From Candidatus Thorarchaeota archaeon (lineage in GTDB: Archaea > Asgardarchaeota > Thorarchaeia > Thorarchaeales > Thorarchaeaceae): a stretch of 37,638 nucleotides of DNA. Made by a program: the position numbers and the translations under genes. The notes under the pieces are model-generated. The model had not been told where the DNA came from and searched no databases. It worked only from the letters and a program-made list of their open reading frames with translations. The stretch spans positions 1 to 37,638 of the forward strand of contig DAOVDG010000004.1 of the NCBI GenBank assembly GCA_030669595.1, read 5' to 3'. Below are positions 16,696 to 26,420 of this stretch, piece after piece (the first letter of the stretch is position 1; every line of letters begins with the position of its first letter).

Positions 16696-18663
16696 TTGAG
16701 AAACAGTGCAGTTCCCTTGCTGATTGTTCTGGCTGCCATTCTTCTTCTCTTCTTATGCAGCGTGCCTACCGTTTCTGCTGAAGACGAAACTGTTGTTTCC
16801 AGAGGCGAAACCATAAACATTACTGCTCAGTTACTGCAAAATGGGACCTATGGCGACCCAGTTGTCCACCAGAGGATAGAATTCTTCGATCAGACCCACG
16901 ATTCGTTTCTTGGTTCCAACATGACCGATTCAAATGGCTTTGCACACATCGATTGGCCTCTCCCCTCCGGATATCCACTGGGTTTCATGATGATTAATGC
17001 AACTTTTCGCGGCAATCAATCGCTTTCACTATCGCCTTCTTGTCAGTGGATGCCACTTACAGTTGTTTCGTCAACAACAATGGAGATTCAAGTCGAGGAC
17101 AGTGACTTGGCGCCAGGCGACAATCTATCCCTCATAGTCCACCTGCTTGACGACATGAACGAACCACTTTCAAACGCCTGTCTTATGGTAGTCAGTGACT
17201 CTCTACTACTTGGTTCTGGCATCACCAATGACACTGGCTATGTTAGTATCTCTTTCCATTGTAACACTTCTTGGGCACAGCTGGGTGCGAATACTGTTAC
17301 TGTTATCTACGAAGGGAACTTGGCAGCCTTTCAAGCAGGCGCAGAATCATCTTTTTCCGTGACATTAGAGCAGATTGCAACCTTCATCGAACACGATTAT
17401 GCTCTATCTGATATTGTTACTTTGAACGATTCGATTACTCTTGCCATCACGCTTTGGGCTAACGAGGAAACATTGCCTAACTTCCTCATGATGGCGTCGC
17501 TTGATGGCGCAACACAGTCCTCGATAACGACCAACGGCTCAGGCGTAGCAACTCTTGATCTACAAGTCAATGAGGCAATCTCTCTGAATGATCATACACT
17601 GACAATTGAATACATGGGAACTGACCGATACTGCACTTCAATTCTTCAGATTCACTTTTTTGTCACAAGCCCTGCACTGATGGAAATACTCTTGCCAGAG
17701 TACATTATCACTGGGGCTGAAATTGAGATTTCAGTAAAGGTGCGGGACATTCTGGATCGACCGATTCCCAATGTATCCATTACAATCCTCGATACACTAA
17801 CTGAAGAAGCAGTTACAAAACCCGTGATTGGTAACAACAACCCAACTCTGCTTCTTCTACCTATAACAGGACCCAGAGGAACTAGGGAATTCGTCGTTAT
17901 TGTCAATGAGGCACCATACATCACGAATGGAACTCACCGATTTAGTGAAACAGTATGGTTTCGTCCTACATTGTCACTTAATCAGAGCAACATTATGGGA
18001 TTTGCATCCCCTCGACAGGAGATATCACTTGTAGTCCATCTTATCAACGACAATACCAACTATTCCAACAAACTAGTGGAAGTCTACTCGATTGATAATA
18101 CTCTCGTTACACAGTCGATGACCAATCAGGATGGCATTGCGACCATGGCTTTCTTGGCACCTTCCAGTGAAGGCCACTTTATTTTTCTAATTGCATGCAG
18201 CGGAAATGAATCAGCATACGAACTGTCAGTCATCTTGGAGTATAGTTTCACTGTAGCTAGATCGATACCTGTCATAATAATTTTCAATTGCCATGAGATA
18301 GTACCACAGCTCAAGGAGATACACGTTCAGCTTACTATTCAAGCGTTGAATGGGTCATTACTGAGAAGCATTCCAATAAGCTACGTATGGCTCTCAGCTC
18401 ATATGGAAATAGATAGCAGTAACGGTGGTCTCATCAGTCTGCAGCTAGCAATTCCTTCCGCACCGGGTAGCTATCTTCTATCGTACGAATCGGAAGCGTC
18501 AGATTCCCTTCAGTCATACGCAGGGTCAGTTGTAATTGTGATTGAAGATGCTGATATTTCAGCAGCTCAAGGCGTCGGAATAATCGGCCTAGCTGTCGGT
18601 TTTTGCTTGTCAATTGGCCTAGTTAGCATACCATTAATCAGACGTCGACATATATTGGCTTGA
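16696..18663 (+). CDS. Secreted/surface protein with Ig-like repeats, N-terminal signal peptide and C-terminal TM anchor
   Basis: TTG start with SD GAGGAGG; LLIVLAAILLLFLCSVPTVSA signal; repeated beta-sandwich-like segments with D.NG motifs and NxT/S sequons; C-terminal GIIGLAVGFCLSIGLVSIPLIRRRHI. Confidence 0.75.
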   Translation: MRNSAVPLLIVLAAILLLFLCSVPTVSAEDETVVSRGETINITAQLLQNGTYGDPVVHQRIEFFDQTHDSFLGSNMTDSNGFAHIDWPLPSGYPLGFMMINATFRGNQSLSLSPSCQWMPLTVVSSTTMEIQVEDSDLAPGDNLSLIVHLLDDMNEPLSNACLMVVSDSLLLGSGITNDTGYVSISFHCNTSWAQLGANTVTVIYEGNLAAFQAGAESSFSVTLEQIATFIEHDYALSDIVTLNDSITLAITLWANEETLPNFLMMASLDGATQSSITTNGSGVATLDLQVNEAISLNDHTLTIEYMGTDRYCTSILQIHFFVTSPALMEILLPEYIITGAEIEISVKVRDILDRPIPNVSITILDTLTEEAVTKPVIGNNNPTLLLLPITGPRGTREFVVIVNEAPYITNGTHRFSETVWFRPTLSLNQSNIMGFASPRQEISLVVHLINDNTNYSNKLVEVYSIDNTLVTQSMTNQDGIATMAFLAPSSEGHFIFLIACSGNESAYELSVILEYSFTVARSIPVIIIFNCHEIVPQLKEIHVQLTIQALNGSLLRSIPISYVWLSAHMEIDSSNGGLISLQLAIPSAPGSYLLSYESEASDSLQSYAGSVVIVIEDADISAAQGVGIIGLAVGFCLSIGLVSIPLIRRRHILA

Positions 18664-18673
18664 GAGAAAGAGG

Positions 18674-18751
18674 TGGTGCTCCGGCCGGGATTCGAACCCG
18701 GGTCGGGGGATCGAGAGTCCCCCATGCTGGGCCGGACTACACTACCGGAGC
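18674..18751 (-). tRNA. tRNA-Glu (anticodon CTC); mature body 18677-18751, CCA encoded at 18674-18676
   Basis: Reverse strand GCTCCGG...GGGGA-CTCTCGA-TCCCC...GGGTTCGAATCCC...CCGGAGC-A-CCA cloverleaf. Confidence 0.93.
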
Positions 18752-18914
18752 CATCCTAATCGAGTCCGAAGCGCGAAACCTCTCCAACTACAAATAAGGC
18801 TTTCCCACGAACAGAAACATTTTCATTCCGAAATGCAATTATTGCTGTATATCTGATGCGGGCTGAAACAGGGCGTGTGGCTCCATGAGAACGCTGCAGT
18901 TACGCAAGTGGAAT

Positions 18915-19121
18915 CTATGGGACCAGCCCAGTAAAATCACTCCAGCTACTCTCCAAAAGCTGAAGAAGGCTGGTGACTACATCTTGAGCCCAACCAGTGG
19001 CTTGCAGGATTACCGCGATTACGATAGAAACAGTCACTACCGCTATACCTAGTAGAAGGCTCTCTTCTACTAGTGGACCTGCATGATTATCATGAAGGAG
19101 GTCAGCATTATTAGCCATCAT
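18915..19121 (-). CDS. Small pilin-like single-TM protein
   Basis: MANNADLLHDNHAG|PLVEESLLLGIAVVTVSIVIAVILQATGW: short N-terminus, possible prepilin cleavage after G, Glu at +5, hydrophobic helix; next to a pilus ATPase gene. Confidence 0.55.
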   Translation of the reverse strand: MMANNADLLHDNHAGPLVEESLLLGIAVVTVSIVIAVILQATGWAQDVVTSLLQLLESSWSDFTGLVP

Positions 19122-19251
19122 CAAGCACCTAATCACTAACCTCTTTCAATGCTATTTTAACTCCTTCAAGGAATCGCATCTACTAAAGGTATGCAACAGC
19201 TGCCAAGAATTGTACAAGTTTCGGGCAACGGTTGACCTACTCTAGATATAT

Positions 19252-20937
19252 CTAAACCATATCGTGCTCACCGCACCACAATTCTTTGACCAGTGAAGTC
19301 ACCGAGTCAATAGTAGCTTCCTCAAGTGCAAATCTAAGGCCTTCTGTCGCCTTCTTGAACACCTGAGCATAATCCTTACAACTGGCATTCTGTGCACGCA
19401 GTCTGAACGCCCCGTCCTTGGCCCATCTTCTATCTTCGACTCTTGGACGTCGCAAATCGAAGACCTTGTTAAGTCCCATAAAGACCACGCCGCGATAATC
19501 AATATCTCTTCTCACTTCGACAATTTCCTTCACGTGACGTCTAGACTGTCCCGGCACTGGCCTGTCAAGTGTAACTATGATGTCCATTAAGGCGATGCTA
19601 GATGAATCAACTTTGTGTCCTATGGTCCAACGAGATATGAGACTTGCCGCCGAGTCGCTGTGACATGTCTGAATTGTGCGAAGTCCTGCTGCGACCGCTT
19701 GAAACAACGCCTGGCTATGTTCAGCTGTCTGAATCTCACCTAGAATCAGATAGTCAGGGGACCGGTGCAAGCTCTTTACTATCTCAATGCTCTTGTCAGA
19801 TTGTCTACTTTTCTCATCCACCGGATCGACTTTAATCCTGACCTGATGGTGTCCTCCAAACAACCTACTCTCAACAGCATCCTCGATGTAGATCTTTCTC
19901 CAAGTGATTGGTGTAATCATATCCAGTGCATTCAACAAAGTAGTCTTGCCAGAACCTGGCCCTCCAGTAATAGTGATGTTGAAACGTCCAGCTATGGCAA
20001 CAAGTAGTGTTGCTGCTGCGTCAACTGTCAATGTACCAATACGTATCAAATCCAAGATGGTGAATGGACTTGACCGGGCTCTTCGAATTTCAAGATGCAG
20101 ACCGTCTGGACTTAATGGTGGCACACATGCTGAAAAACGAAGAATCGTGCCGGCTATTCTCATGTCGGTTTTTAATGAAGGATTTGCTCGATCAAGATGT
20201 AGATTACTTTCTGCTCGCATCAGTGTAACAAGGCGTGACACCATCCTGTCAGTCAAAGTGAAATTTGAATGACATCGCCCAAACCTCTGATGATCAAAGT
20301 ATAGCACTGCTCCTGGCCTGTCTAGAAAGACCTCTTCGACTTCATCATCCAACAATAATGAGAAGAACAATCCCACTACAGTCATTCTATGGGCAACAAC
20401 ATCCGAAATCCTCCTCTTGGTTGATTCATTTATCTCAGGAAGTGACTCAGCGATACTTGATGAAACTTGGGATGACGCGGCACTGATTCTCTCAGAAATA
20501 CTAACTCTAAAATTCGAATTGCTATTTGTAATATCCCCAATCTTGCTAGATAATTCATGTAGAAGAGCAAGTTCAAGAGATGTTCTAACTAATGGATATG
20601 ACCTATACATAATCTGATTCTTTCCTTGCAGATAGAATAAAGCTAGATATGGCCCAACTACGTAGGCGTCTACGACATTCTGAAGACCAGACTCTTTTTC
20701 GCCTATGTACACAGACTCCCAGCCTTCAGCATGCCAAGGGGGTTCCAAGGGGAGCCTTGCGTTGTGTCCTCCAAGATGAACAAGATTTTTTTCAGTTTCT
20801 AGAAGAATTGCCTTTACTTGCTGATTTGATGTACCATGTGGAGATTCAAGTTTAGCACATATTGGAGCCGAAAAGTAACGACAGCCGCTGCATCGCGTAT
20901 TAGGACACTCTACAACGAGTATATCACGACTAGTCAT
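19252..20937 (-). CDS. Archaeal type IV pilus/type II secretion ATPase (GspE/TadA/FlaI family)
   Basis: GGPGSGKTTLLNALD Walker A; IYIEDAVESRL Asp-box-like; YLILGEIQTAEHSQALFQAVAAGLRTIQTCHSDSA. Confidence 0.9.
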   Translation of the reverse strand: MTSRDILVVECPNTRCSGCRYFSAPICAKLESPHGTSNQQVKAILLETEKNLVHLGGHNARLPLEPPWHAEGWESVYIGEKESGLQNVVDAYVVGPYLALFYLQGKNQIMYRSYPLVRTSLELALLHELSSKIGDITNSNSNFRVSISERISAASSQVSSSIAESLPEINESTKRRISDVVAHRMTVVGLFFSLLLDDEVEEVFLDRPGAVLYFDHQRFGRCHSNFTLTDRMVSRLVTLMRAESNLHLDRANPSLKTDMRIAGTILRFSACVPPLSPDGLHLEIRRARSSPFTILDLIRIGTLTVDAAATLLVAIAGRFNITITGGPGSGKTTLLNALDMITPITWRKIYIEDAVESRLFGGHHQVRIKVDPVDEKSRQSDKSIEIVKSLHRSPDYLILGEIQTAEHSQALFQAVAAGLRTIQTCHSDSAASLISRWTIGHKVDSSSIALMDIIVTLDRPVPGQSRRHVKEIVEVRRDIDYRGVVFMGLNKVFDLRRPRVEDRRWAKDGAFRLRAQNASCKDYAQVFKKATEGLRFALEEATIDSVTSLVKELWCGEHDMV

Positions 20938-21114
20938 TCAAAGATACATCCTACAACTCATCAGTCGAATAGTACTCTCTTTGATGGAGATTTAAGCACC
21001 TAGTCGAGATGATACGTCCCCCTGCTCAGTGCCACCAATCCATTCAATAGTATCACCGTATGCTGCTGAAAGCACGCTATTCACCAGCGTTGGTTCAAAT
21101 CCATCCTGACATTT

Positions 21115-22176
21115 CTAGACTGCCGTTTCTACAGGTCGAATGAGTTTCTTCATCATGCCAAAGTGATCACGAATACTGTATTCAGCAACCTGTGTTGCTA
21201 TGGATGCCAGCTTTTGAGTCAATACTGCCCGTTTACCATATTCATCGGCAATTAACCGATCGCCAGCGTAGGCTGCTGATACGGTAAAGATGAATGGATT
21301 CCGTCCCCCACGTTTCGACGCGGGAATCAACTCAAGAATTTCAAAGATTCTATCTCTAAGGGCACTCTCATAGGCCTTCGAATCCCATCCACGAAGCCTC
21401 ACCTTACCTATGACTCTTTGATTATTCATCAACATTGACAGAACTCTAGGCACATAGTCCCTTGGCTTGCGAATCTCAGGAGCATACCCCATCATAGACT
21501 TGAGTCTAAGTGCTTCTCTTACAATTGATCTTACACTCACTCTGTGTCCGCATTTCTCGAAAACATTAGCAATCTCTTCAAGTGTTATCGGTGCGCCATC
21601 TTTGAATTCCCTCACTGCCATCAAGAGGCATACTGCCATGAGCAGAATGTTGTTGGTCACCCTTCCAGAAGATTCCGAAACCATTTTCTTGTATAGGTAT
21701 GCAGTGCGATCGCGCACTTGTTCATTCAGCATCAATAGCTTTGACACATGATTCAGTGTTCTAAGAGCACGATACTTCGCCTCACTCGCTCCAATTCGCA
21801 CTTGAGTACTGTATATACTCTTCAGACGCTTGAACCTCTTCTGGCTTGCTGCGGATAGTGAATGGCCGTGTGCATCACGAAAATACCAGTCCTTGTGAAA
21901 CCCTATGTAACTGCCAAGCCCATCAACAATATGCACCCTATTACCGAGAGAAACATACATAGTTGCATCAGGAGCATCACTACGCCTTCGCTCACCCATC
22001 TGATAAGTGGGATCAACATACTTTCTCGAGATTGCAAGGCCGCATTCAGAACAGACTATGTATCCTTGACTGTGTAGCAATCGCCCGCGACAATCAGGAC
22101 AAGACCAAGACGTCAAACTCGACGATTCATTCATTCCATCAGTCAATGACCACACCCGTATCGAGTTAGGCATCAA
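21115..22176 (-). CDS. Transcription initiation factor IIB-like (TFB), divergent
   Basis: Zn ribbon CPDC-x13-CSEC, two cyclin-like regions, B-reader/linker-like DAHGHSLSAASQKRFKRLKSIYSTQVRIGASEAKYRAL. Confidence 0.85.
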   Translation of the reverse strand: MMPNSIRVWSLTDGMNESSSLTSWSCPDCRGRLLHSQGYIVCSECGLAISRKYVDPTYQMGERRRSDAPDATMYVSLGNRVHIVDGLGSYIGFHKDWYFRDAHGHSLSAASQKRFKRLKSIYSTQVRIGASEAKYRALRTLNHVSKLLMLNEQVRDRTAYLYKKMVSESSGRVTNNILLMAVCLLMAVREFKDGAPITLEEIANVFEKCGHRVSVRSIVREALRLKSMMGYAPEIRKPRDYVPRVLSMLMNNQRVIGKVRLRGWDSKAYESALRDRIFEILELIPASKRGGRNPFIFTVSAAYAGDRLIADEYGKRAVLTQKLASIATQVAEYSIRDHFGMMKKLIRPVETAV

Positions 22177-22378
22177 CTCATAACTGAGTTTCAGAAGGGT
22201 TCAATACGTTCACAGACACTATTCATTTACTCGAATGGACTTGCATAAAGGCAGAGTAGTTACTGATGGCCTCCTCAGAATGAGAGATTGCCGAAACTAT
22301 TCGGCACTGGCACTCCTACCTGCTAGGAATTCACTGACGAGTGGCTTGGAAATCCCATTTTGTCACCGTGCCAGATTG

Positions 22379-22744
22379 CTATAACAACATCAAATAGAAT
22401 TTGTCAGCGGCAAACATCTTCTTCTTCGCTGGCGTTGGGTTGACAAGGGTAAGGACGACCCTCAGACCGCCTATTGCTCCTACCATCTCAAAGTCACCAT
22501 TCTCTCCAATCTTGAAGATATCACCCTCTGCATAGAGCTTGCCTTTGTCTCTTCTCGCAATTGGTTTGGAATCGACAATCACCACGATGCCATCACGCAC
22601 ATTCATTTTATCACAAAGTGCTTCTGGAAGTTCCAATGTCAATTTGGCTCCTTCAGCCTTGGATACAATTCTCAGAAGCTTCAATCTCTTTGTTTCTGTG
22701 TCTTCAATCGCATCGATTGTAGCATTTTTCAACCTGACGACCAT
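22379..22744 (-). CDS. RNA polymerase subunit Rpo8/RPB8-like (RpoG)
   Basis: C-terminal AIGGLRVVLTLVNPTPAKKKMFAADKFYLMLL resembles eukaryotic RPB8 YGGLLMRLQGD..GFEVDSRVYLLMKKL (from memory); LYAEGDIFKIGENGD resembles YVMYGKVYRIEGDE. Confidence 0.7.
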   Translation of the reverse strand: MVVRLKNATIDAIEDTETKRLKLLRIVSKAEGAKLTLELPEALCDKMNVRDGIVVIVDSKPIARRDKGKLYAEGDIFKIGENGDFEMVGAIGGLRVVLTLVNPTPAKKKMFAADKFYLMLL

Positions 22745-22865
22745 CGCTTACTGCACTCCACGTTCCTTCAGCGTCGCACTGATGCTGAGCGGTCTTGAAT
22801 TAAACCTGTCGCTATATCAAGTGCTGTTTTTTAGGTGATATGACAACTGACGTTTGGTGTGCTGA

Positions 22866-25520
22866 TTGAATCGAAACGCACTAGTCATCTTTGCAATCGC
22901 AGTATTCATCGCTTTTGGTCTGATTTCACCAGTTAGCGCCTTTTACTTCGAGTTTGACTACTTCGAAACTGATAAGCTAGCATACGAGGTTGGCGAAACC
23001 ATTCACATGGTGGCCAAAGTCACTGCTGATTTCAGCGAGGATGGATGGTGTTACGTTTCTTTCGCAGTAGTCACTGATTTCGGGCCTGTCTTTGATGACG
23101 ACTATTTCATACCACCATCACCCGAAACTAGGATTCTTACCTCCTCATACATAATCCGGCCTGAACATACATTCCCAGGGGTCAATGGGACTAGTGGTTT
23201 TGTCATCTTCAATATCGAAGCCTTCGATGGATATTCTCAAGGAGCCAGTGAAACCATAGGGATTAACATAACCAAGGGCCCACTAACAGCATATGCACTG
23301 GAGCCACTATCTGTCCCTTATGGCACAAACAAGAGCTTTGACCTTGGAATTGTGAGCGTGCACAACAGCAACATAACTCTCTCGAATAGCCCAGTTTCCA
23401 TAGATATCTATAACTCGAATAACGAATTAGTGGTGCATTCAAACGACACGACAGACAATAATGGTGTAGTGACAGTGAACTGGAATTCATCCCTGGGACC
23501 ACCTGGGGACTACAATCTCACTGTTTCGTGTAATGGCACCGATGCATTTCATCTACTTTCAGAATCTCTCACACTCACTGTTCAACCCCCGGAATCTAGC
23601 TTGATTGTGATTTCGCATTCCAACTCAGTACACTGTCAGTCACACGACGGGAGCCATACTGACTTGGCAGATTTGCTTGTGAAACATCTTAATCATCTCT
23701 CAGAGCCGATAAATGACAGTATAGCTACATGGAGTACTGAATTCGCAAACGGAAATATGGCCAGCCTAGGAAATGGTACATACAGTTCCACAATCGCTTT
23801 TGCAGTAAATCCTGGACTCTATTGGGTGAATGTAACTGCAACCAACCCTTCGTATCAAGTAGCTCTAACTTCTGTGCTGATTACCGCCATCCAACGAGAT
23901 GTGATTGTCAATGTCGAGAGTGCGCAACCTGCCATATGTGGGCAGTCAATTATCATTGATGTTGTCGTAACTGATCAAACAGCCAACACTACAATCAACG
24001 CCATACCTCTATCTGTTAGTCTTTCAATCGGAAACAGCACGGAAATCATAGCCCAAGGGACGACTAACGAATCCGGCTGCTTCAGGCACTCCTTCCTGAT
24101 TCCGGAAACAAGCTGGGGCATAGGAGTAATCTCTGTTCAAACAAATGAAACAACTCACTACGTCCAGACGCATTGTCAAGAACCACTCAATGTTTCATTC
24201 ATCCCCAAGGTCACCCATGAAACATTGTTTCCTTCGGCTCTTGGCTATGAAACTGCGATATTGCTACATCTGACGGATCCACTGGATACTGATGTTGGAA
24301 GCATCTCTGTCGAACTTCTCAATTCTACGGGCTACATATTGGCTACCGGTACGAGCGATATGATTGGTCTGATTCTGCTGCAATGGTACACGACTCCGGG
24401 AACACAAGTGGGACTGGAGAACTACTCATTAATTATTCTTGATGAGCCCTCGAAACATGTCTGTGAAACAACACTTCTCCTTGAGTTTATGACATACTAT
24501 CCTCTTACACTCTCTTCAGTCCATACAATATGGAACGTTGTACGTGGTCAAAATGCAACTATTTGTTTCTCGATAGAATCCGAATGGGCTTTCCAACAGA
24601 CCATTGGGATAGATCTTCTAGATAGCGAACACCAGCTCTCCACAACTGAAATCATCGTAACTGACACGCTTGTGAATCTTACGTTTACAATTGCTCACAA
24701 TGTGTTTCTCGGTATGCATACGATTACTGTAAGCATCAATAACACAAAATGCATCGCGATAGGACCATTTGATCTCGAACTGATTGTCTATGGGACTATG
24801 GATGCAAACATCGTGATTATGGAGGCATTCTATGGAGAAACCATCGCCATGAGTCTGGATGTCCATGACGACAATGGCAGCATCCCGAATTCAATCAATG
24901 TCAATGTCTTTGTGGACCATATTGGAGATCCATTCTTCGTATGGATGAATCTAAGTCCGAGCTTACTTGGCTCGATTCCGCTGCCTCTTTGGATTATTCC
25001 CGGAGTTCACAACATCACATTCGAAGTGAGCAATCCGTGGCTCGAAACCGCGAACAGGTCTCTAGCTGTACTTATCTGGATGCGAACGAATCTGATACTT
25101 AAAATCTCAGTGGACGAACGTGGACAGGACGGCCAATCGAGTGTAGAGCCATTTGGTATTCAGACTGAAGTCATCGCAGCATCTATTTCATCAGGCTCAA
25201 TCATGAGTCCTCCCCCAATCTTGTTAAGAGATACTACACCGACGGATTCGCCAACTGCACGCGACACTTCTCCTGCCAATTGCCCCAAGTTGAGCTCCGG
25301 CACGAGTAATCGCTCCACAGTATGGGCAAACTCCTTAATTTCCTTGTCTGGAAATGGCCATAGAGTACGCAGTCTTAGAGATCTGATTGAGCTTGCGCTG
25401 GTGTCGGTGGCCATGACCTCATCAACTGACCTTGAAGTACAGCCAAATGAAACGATACCCCATTCAGCTTCAGAGGGGCCGGCAACAACAACATCAGCTA
25501 GGAGATCGCGATTCTCCTGA
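22866..25520 (+). CDS. Secreted Ig-like repeat surface protein, apparently 3'-truncated; last ~360 nt are antisense to korA
   Basis: TTG start; LVIFAIAVFIAFGLISPVSA signal; repeated Ig-like segments with many NxT/S; no C-terminal TM; tail codons from 25160 overlap korA on the opposite strand. Confidence 0.65.
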   Translation: MNRNALVIFAIAVFIAFGLISPVSAFYFEFDYFETDKLAYEVGETIHMVAKVTADFSEDGWCYVSFAVVTDFGPVFDDDYFIPPSPETRILTSSYIIRPEHTFPGVNGTSGFVIFNIEAFDGYSQGASETIGINITKGPLTAYALEPLSVPYGTNKSFDLGIVSVHNSNITLSNSPVSIDIYNSNNELVVHSNDTTDNNGVVTVNWNSSLGPPGDYNLTVSCNGTDAFHLLSESLTLTVQPPESSLIVISHSNSVHCQSHDGSHTDLADLLVKHLNHLSEPINDSIATWSTEFANGNMASLGNGTYSSTIAFAVNPGLYWVNVTATNPSYQVALTSVLITAIQRDVIVNVESAQPAICGQSIIIDVVVTDQTANTTINAIPLSVSLSIGNSTEIIAQGTTNESGCFRHSFLIPETSWGIGVISVQTNETTHYVQTHCQEPLNVSFIPKVTHETLFPSALGYETAILLHLTDPLDTDVGSISVELLNSTGYILATGTSDMIGLILLQWYTTPGTQVGLENYSLIILDEPSKHVCETTLLLEFMTYYPLTLSSVHTIWNVVRGQNATICFSIESEWAFQQTIGIDLLDSEHQLSTTEIIVTDTLVNLTFTIAHNVFLGMHTITVSINNTKCIAIGPFDLELIVYGTMDANIVIMEAFYGETIAMSLDVHDDNGSIPNSINVNVFVDHIGDPFFVWMNLSPSLLGSIPLPLWIIPGVHNITFEVSNPWLETANRSLAVLIWMRTNLILKISVDERGQDGQSSVEPFGIQTEVIAASISSGSIMSPPPILLRDTTPTDSPTARDTSPANCPKLSSGTSNRSTVWANSLISLSGNGHRVRSLRDLIELALVSVAMTSSTDLEVQPNETIPHSASEGPATTTSARRSRFS

Positions 25521-26293
25521 ATCTTCGTTGCCAATCTGCGTACAAGTCTATCATGGACCCTAGGATCAGCAGTTTTCCTGAAGCCATGTTGATCATGAGT
25601 GGAACCAGTGACAAGTAGATTGTGGCCATCTCCAAACCTCGGCATCATTGATTTCCCCTCCTCGTCTACCGCTCCATACGGCAGCTCACCGACTCTTGCT
25701 AGTCTTCTCTTGATGGTAACGTTTTGGTTGGGGCTCACAACCACTCTCTCTCGGGAATGTGCCACTATCTCATCAGAGAGGAGTATCACAGGATGCCGGA
25801 GGTGTTCTGATAACTTGAATGCTCTTACTGTAAGCTCATAAGTTTCTTGAGCGGAGCTTGGTGCCAAGACAATGCTTTCATGGTCCCCGTGTGTCCCCCA
25901 TCTGGCCTGCATGAAGTCGCCTTGGGCTGCTTTCGTAGCTTGTCCTGTACTTGGTCCAGCACGTTGCACGTTAACAATTACACAGGGAGTTTCAGTCATA
26001 ATGGCATATCCTATGTTCTCCTGCATCAAACTGAAGCCAGGTCCCGAAGTGGCAGTCATTGTGAGCTTTCCACCCCACGAACTACCAATAACTGCTGAGA
26101 TCGCTCCAATTTCGTCCTCCATCTGGAGATATACGCCTCCCACTTCTGGCAAACGGCGCGACATTATTTCTGCGATCTCCGAAGCAGGAGTTATCGGATA
26201 ACCTGCAAAGAATTTGCACCCTGCAGCAATTGCAGCTTCCGCACAGGCGTGGTTTCCCTGCCAAAAATTCACAGACTGCTCTTGGGAAGACAT
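25160..26293 (-). CDS. korA: 2-oxoacid:ferredoxin oxidoreductase alpha subunit (KorA-like)
   Basis: GNHACAEAAIAAGCKFFAGYPITPASEIAEIM, MEDEIGAISAVIGSSWGGKLTMTATSGPGFSLMQE; start placed at ATG 26293 because the longer ORF start (26428) lies inside a tRNA gene. Confidence 0.9.
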   Translation of the reverse strand: MSSQEQSVNFWQGNHACAEAAIAAGCKFFAGYPITPASEIAEIMSRRLPEVGGVYLQMEDEIGAISAVIGSSWGGKLTMTATSGPGFSLMQENIGYAIMTETPCVIVNVQRAGPSTGQATKAAQGDFMQARWGTHGDHESIVLAPSSAQETYELTVRAFKLSEHLRHPVILLSDEIVAHSRERVVVSPNQNVTIKRRLARVGELPYGAVDEEGKSMMPRFGDGHNLLVTGSTHDQHGFRKTADPRVHDRLVRRLATKIQENRDLLADVVVAGPSEAEWGIVSFGCTSRSVDEVMATDTSASSIRSLRLRTLWPFPDKEIKEFAHTVERLLVPELNLGQLAGEVSRAVGESVGVVSLNKIGGGLMIEPDEIDAAMTSV

Positions 26294-26420
26294 ATAATCA
26301 ATCTCAGGAATCCCCACTCCATGAACCCAAGATAAGGATATTCTTGGGGCACTTCGAACACCACACGATTCCTTATGCCGATACCTTTTTTTTATCCTAT
26401 GATACAAGGCAGACTGCCAA

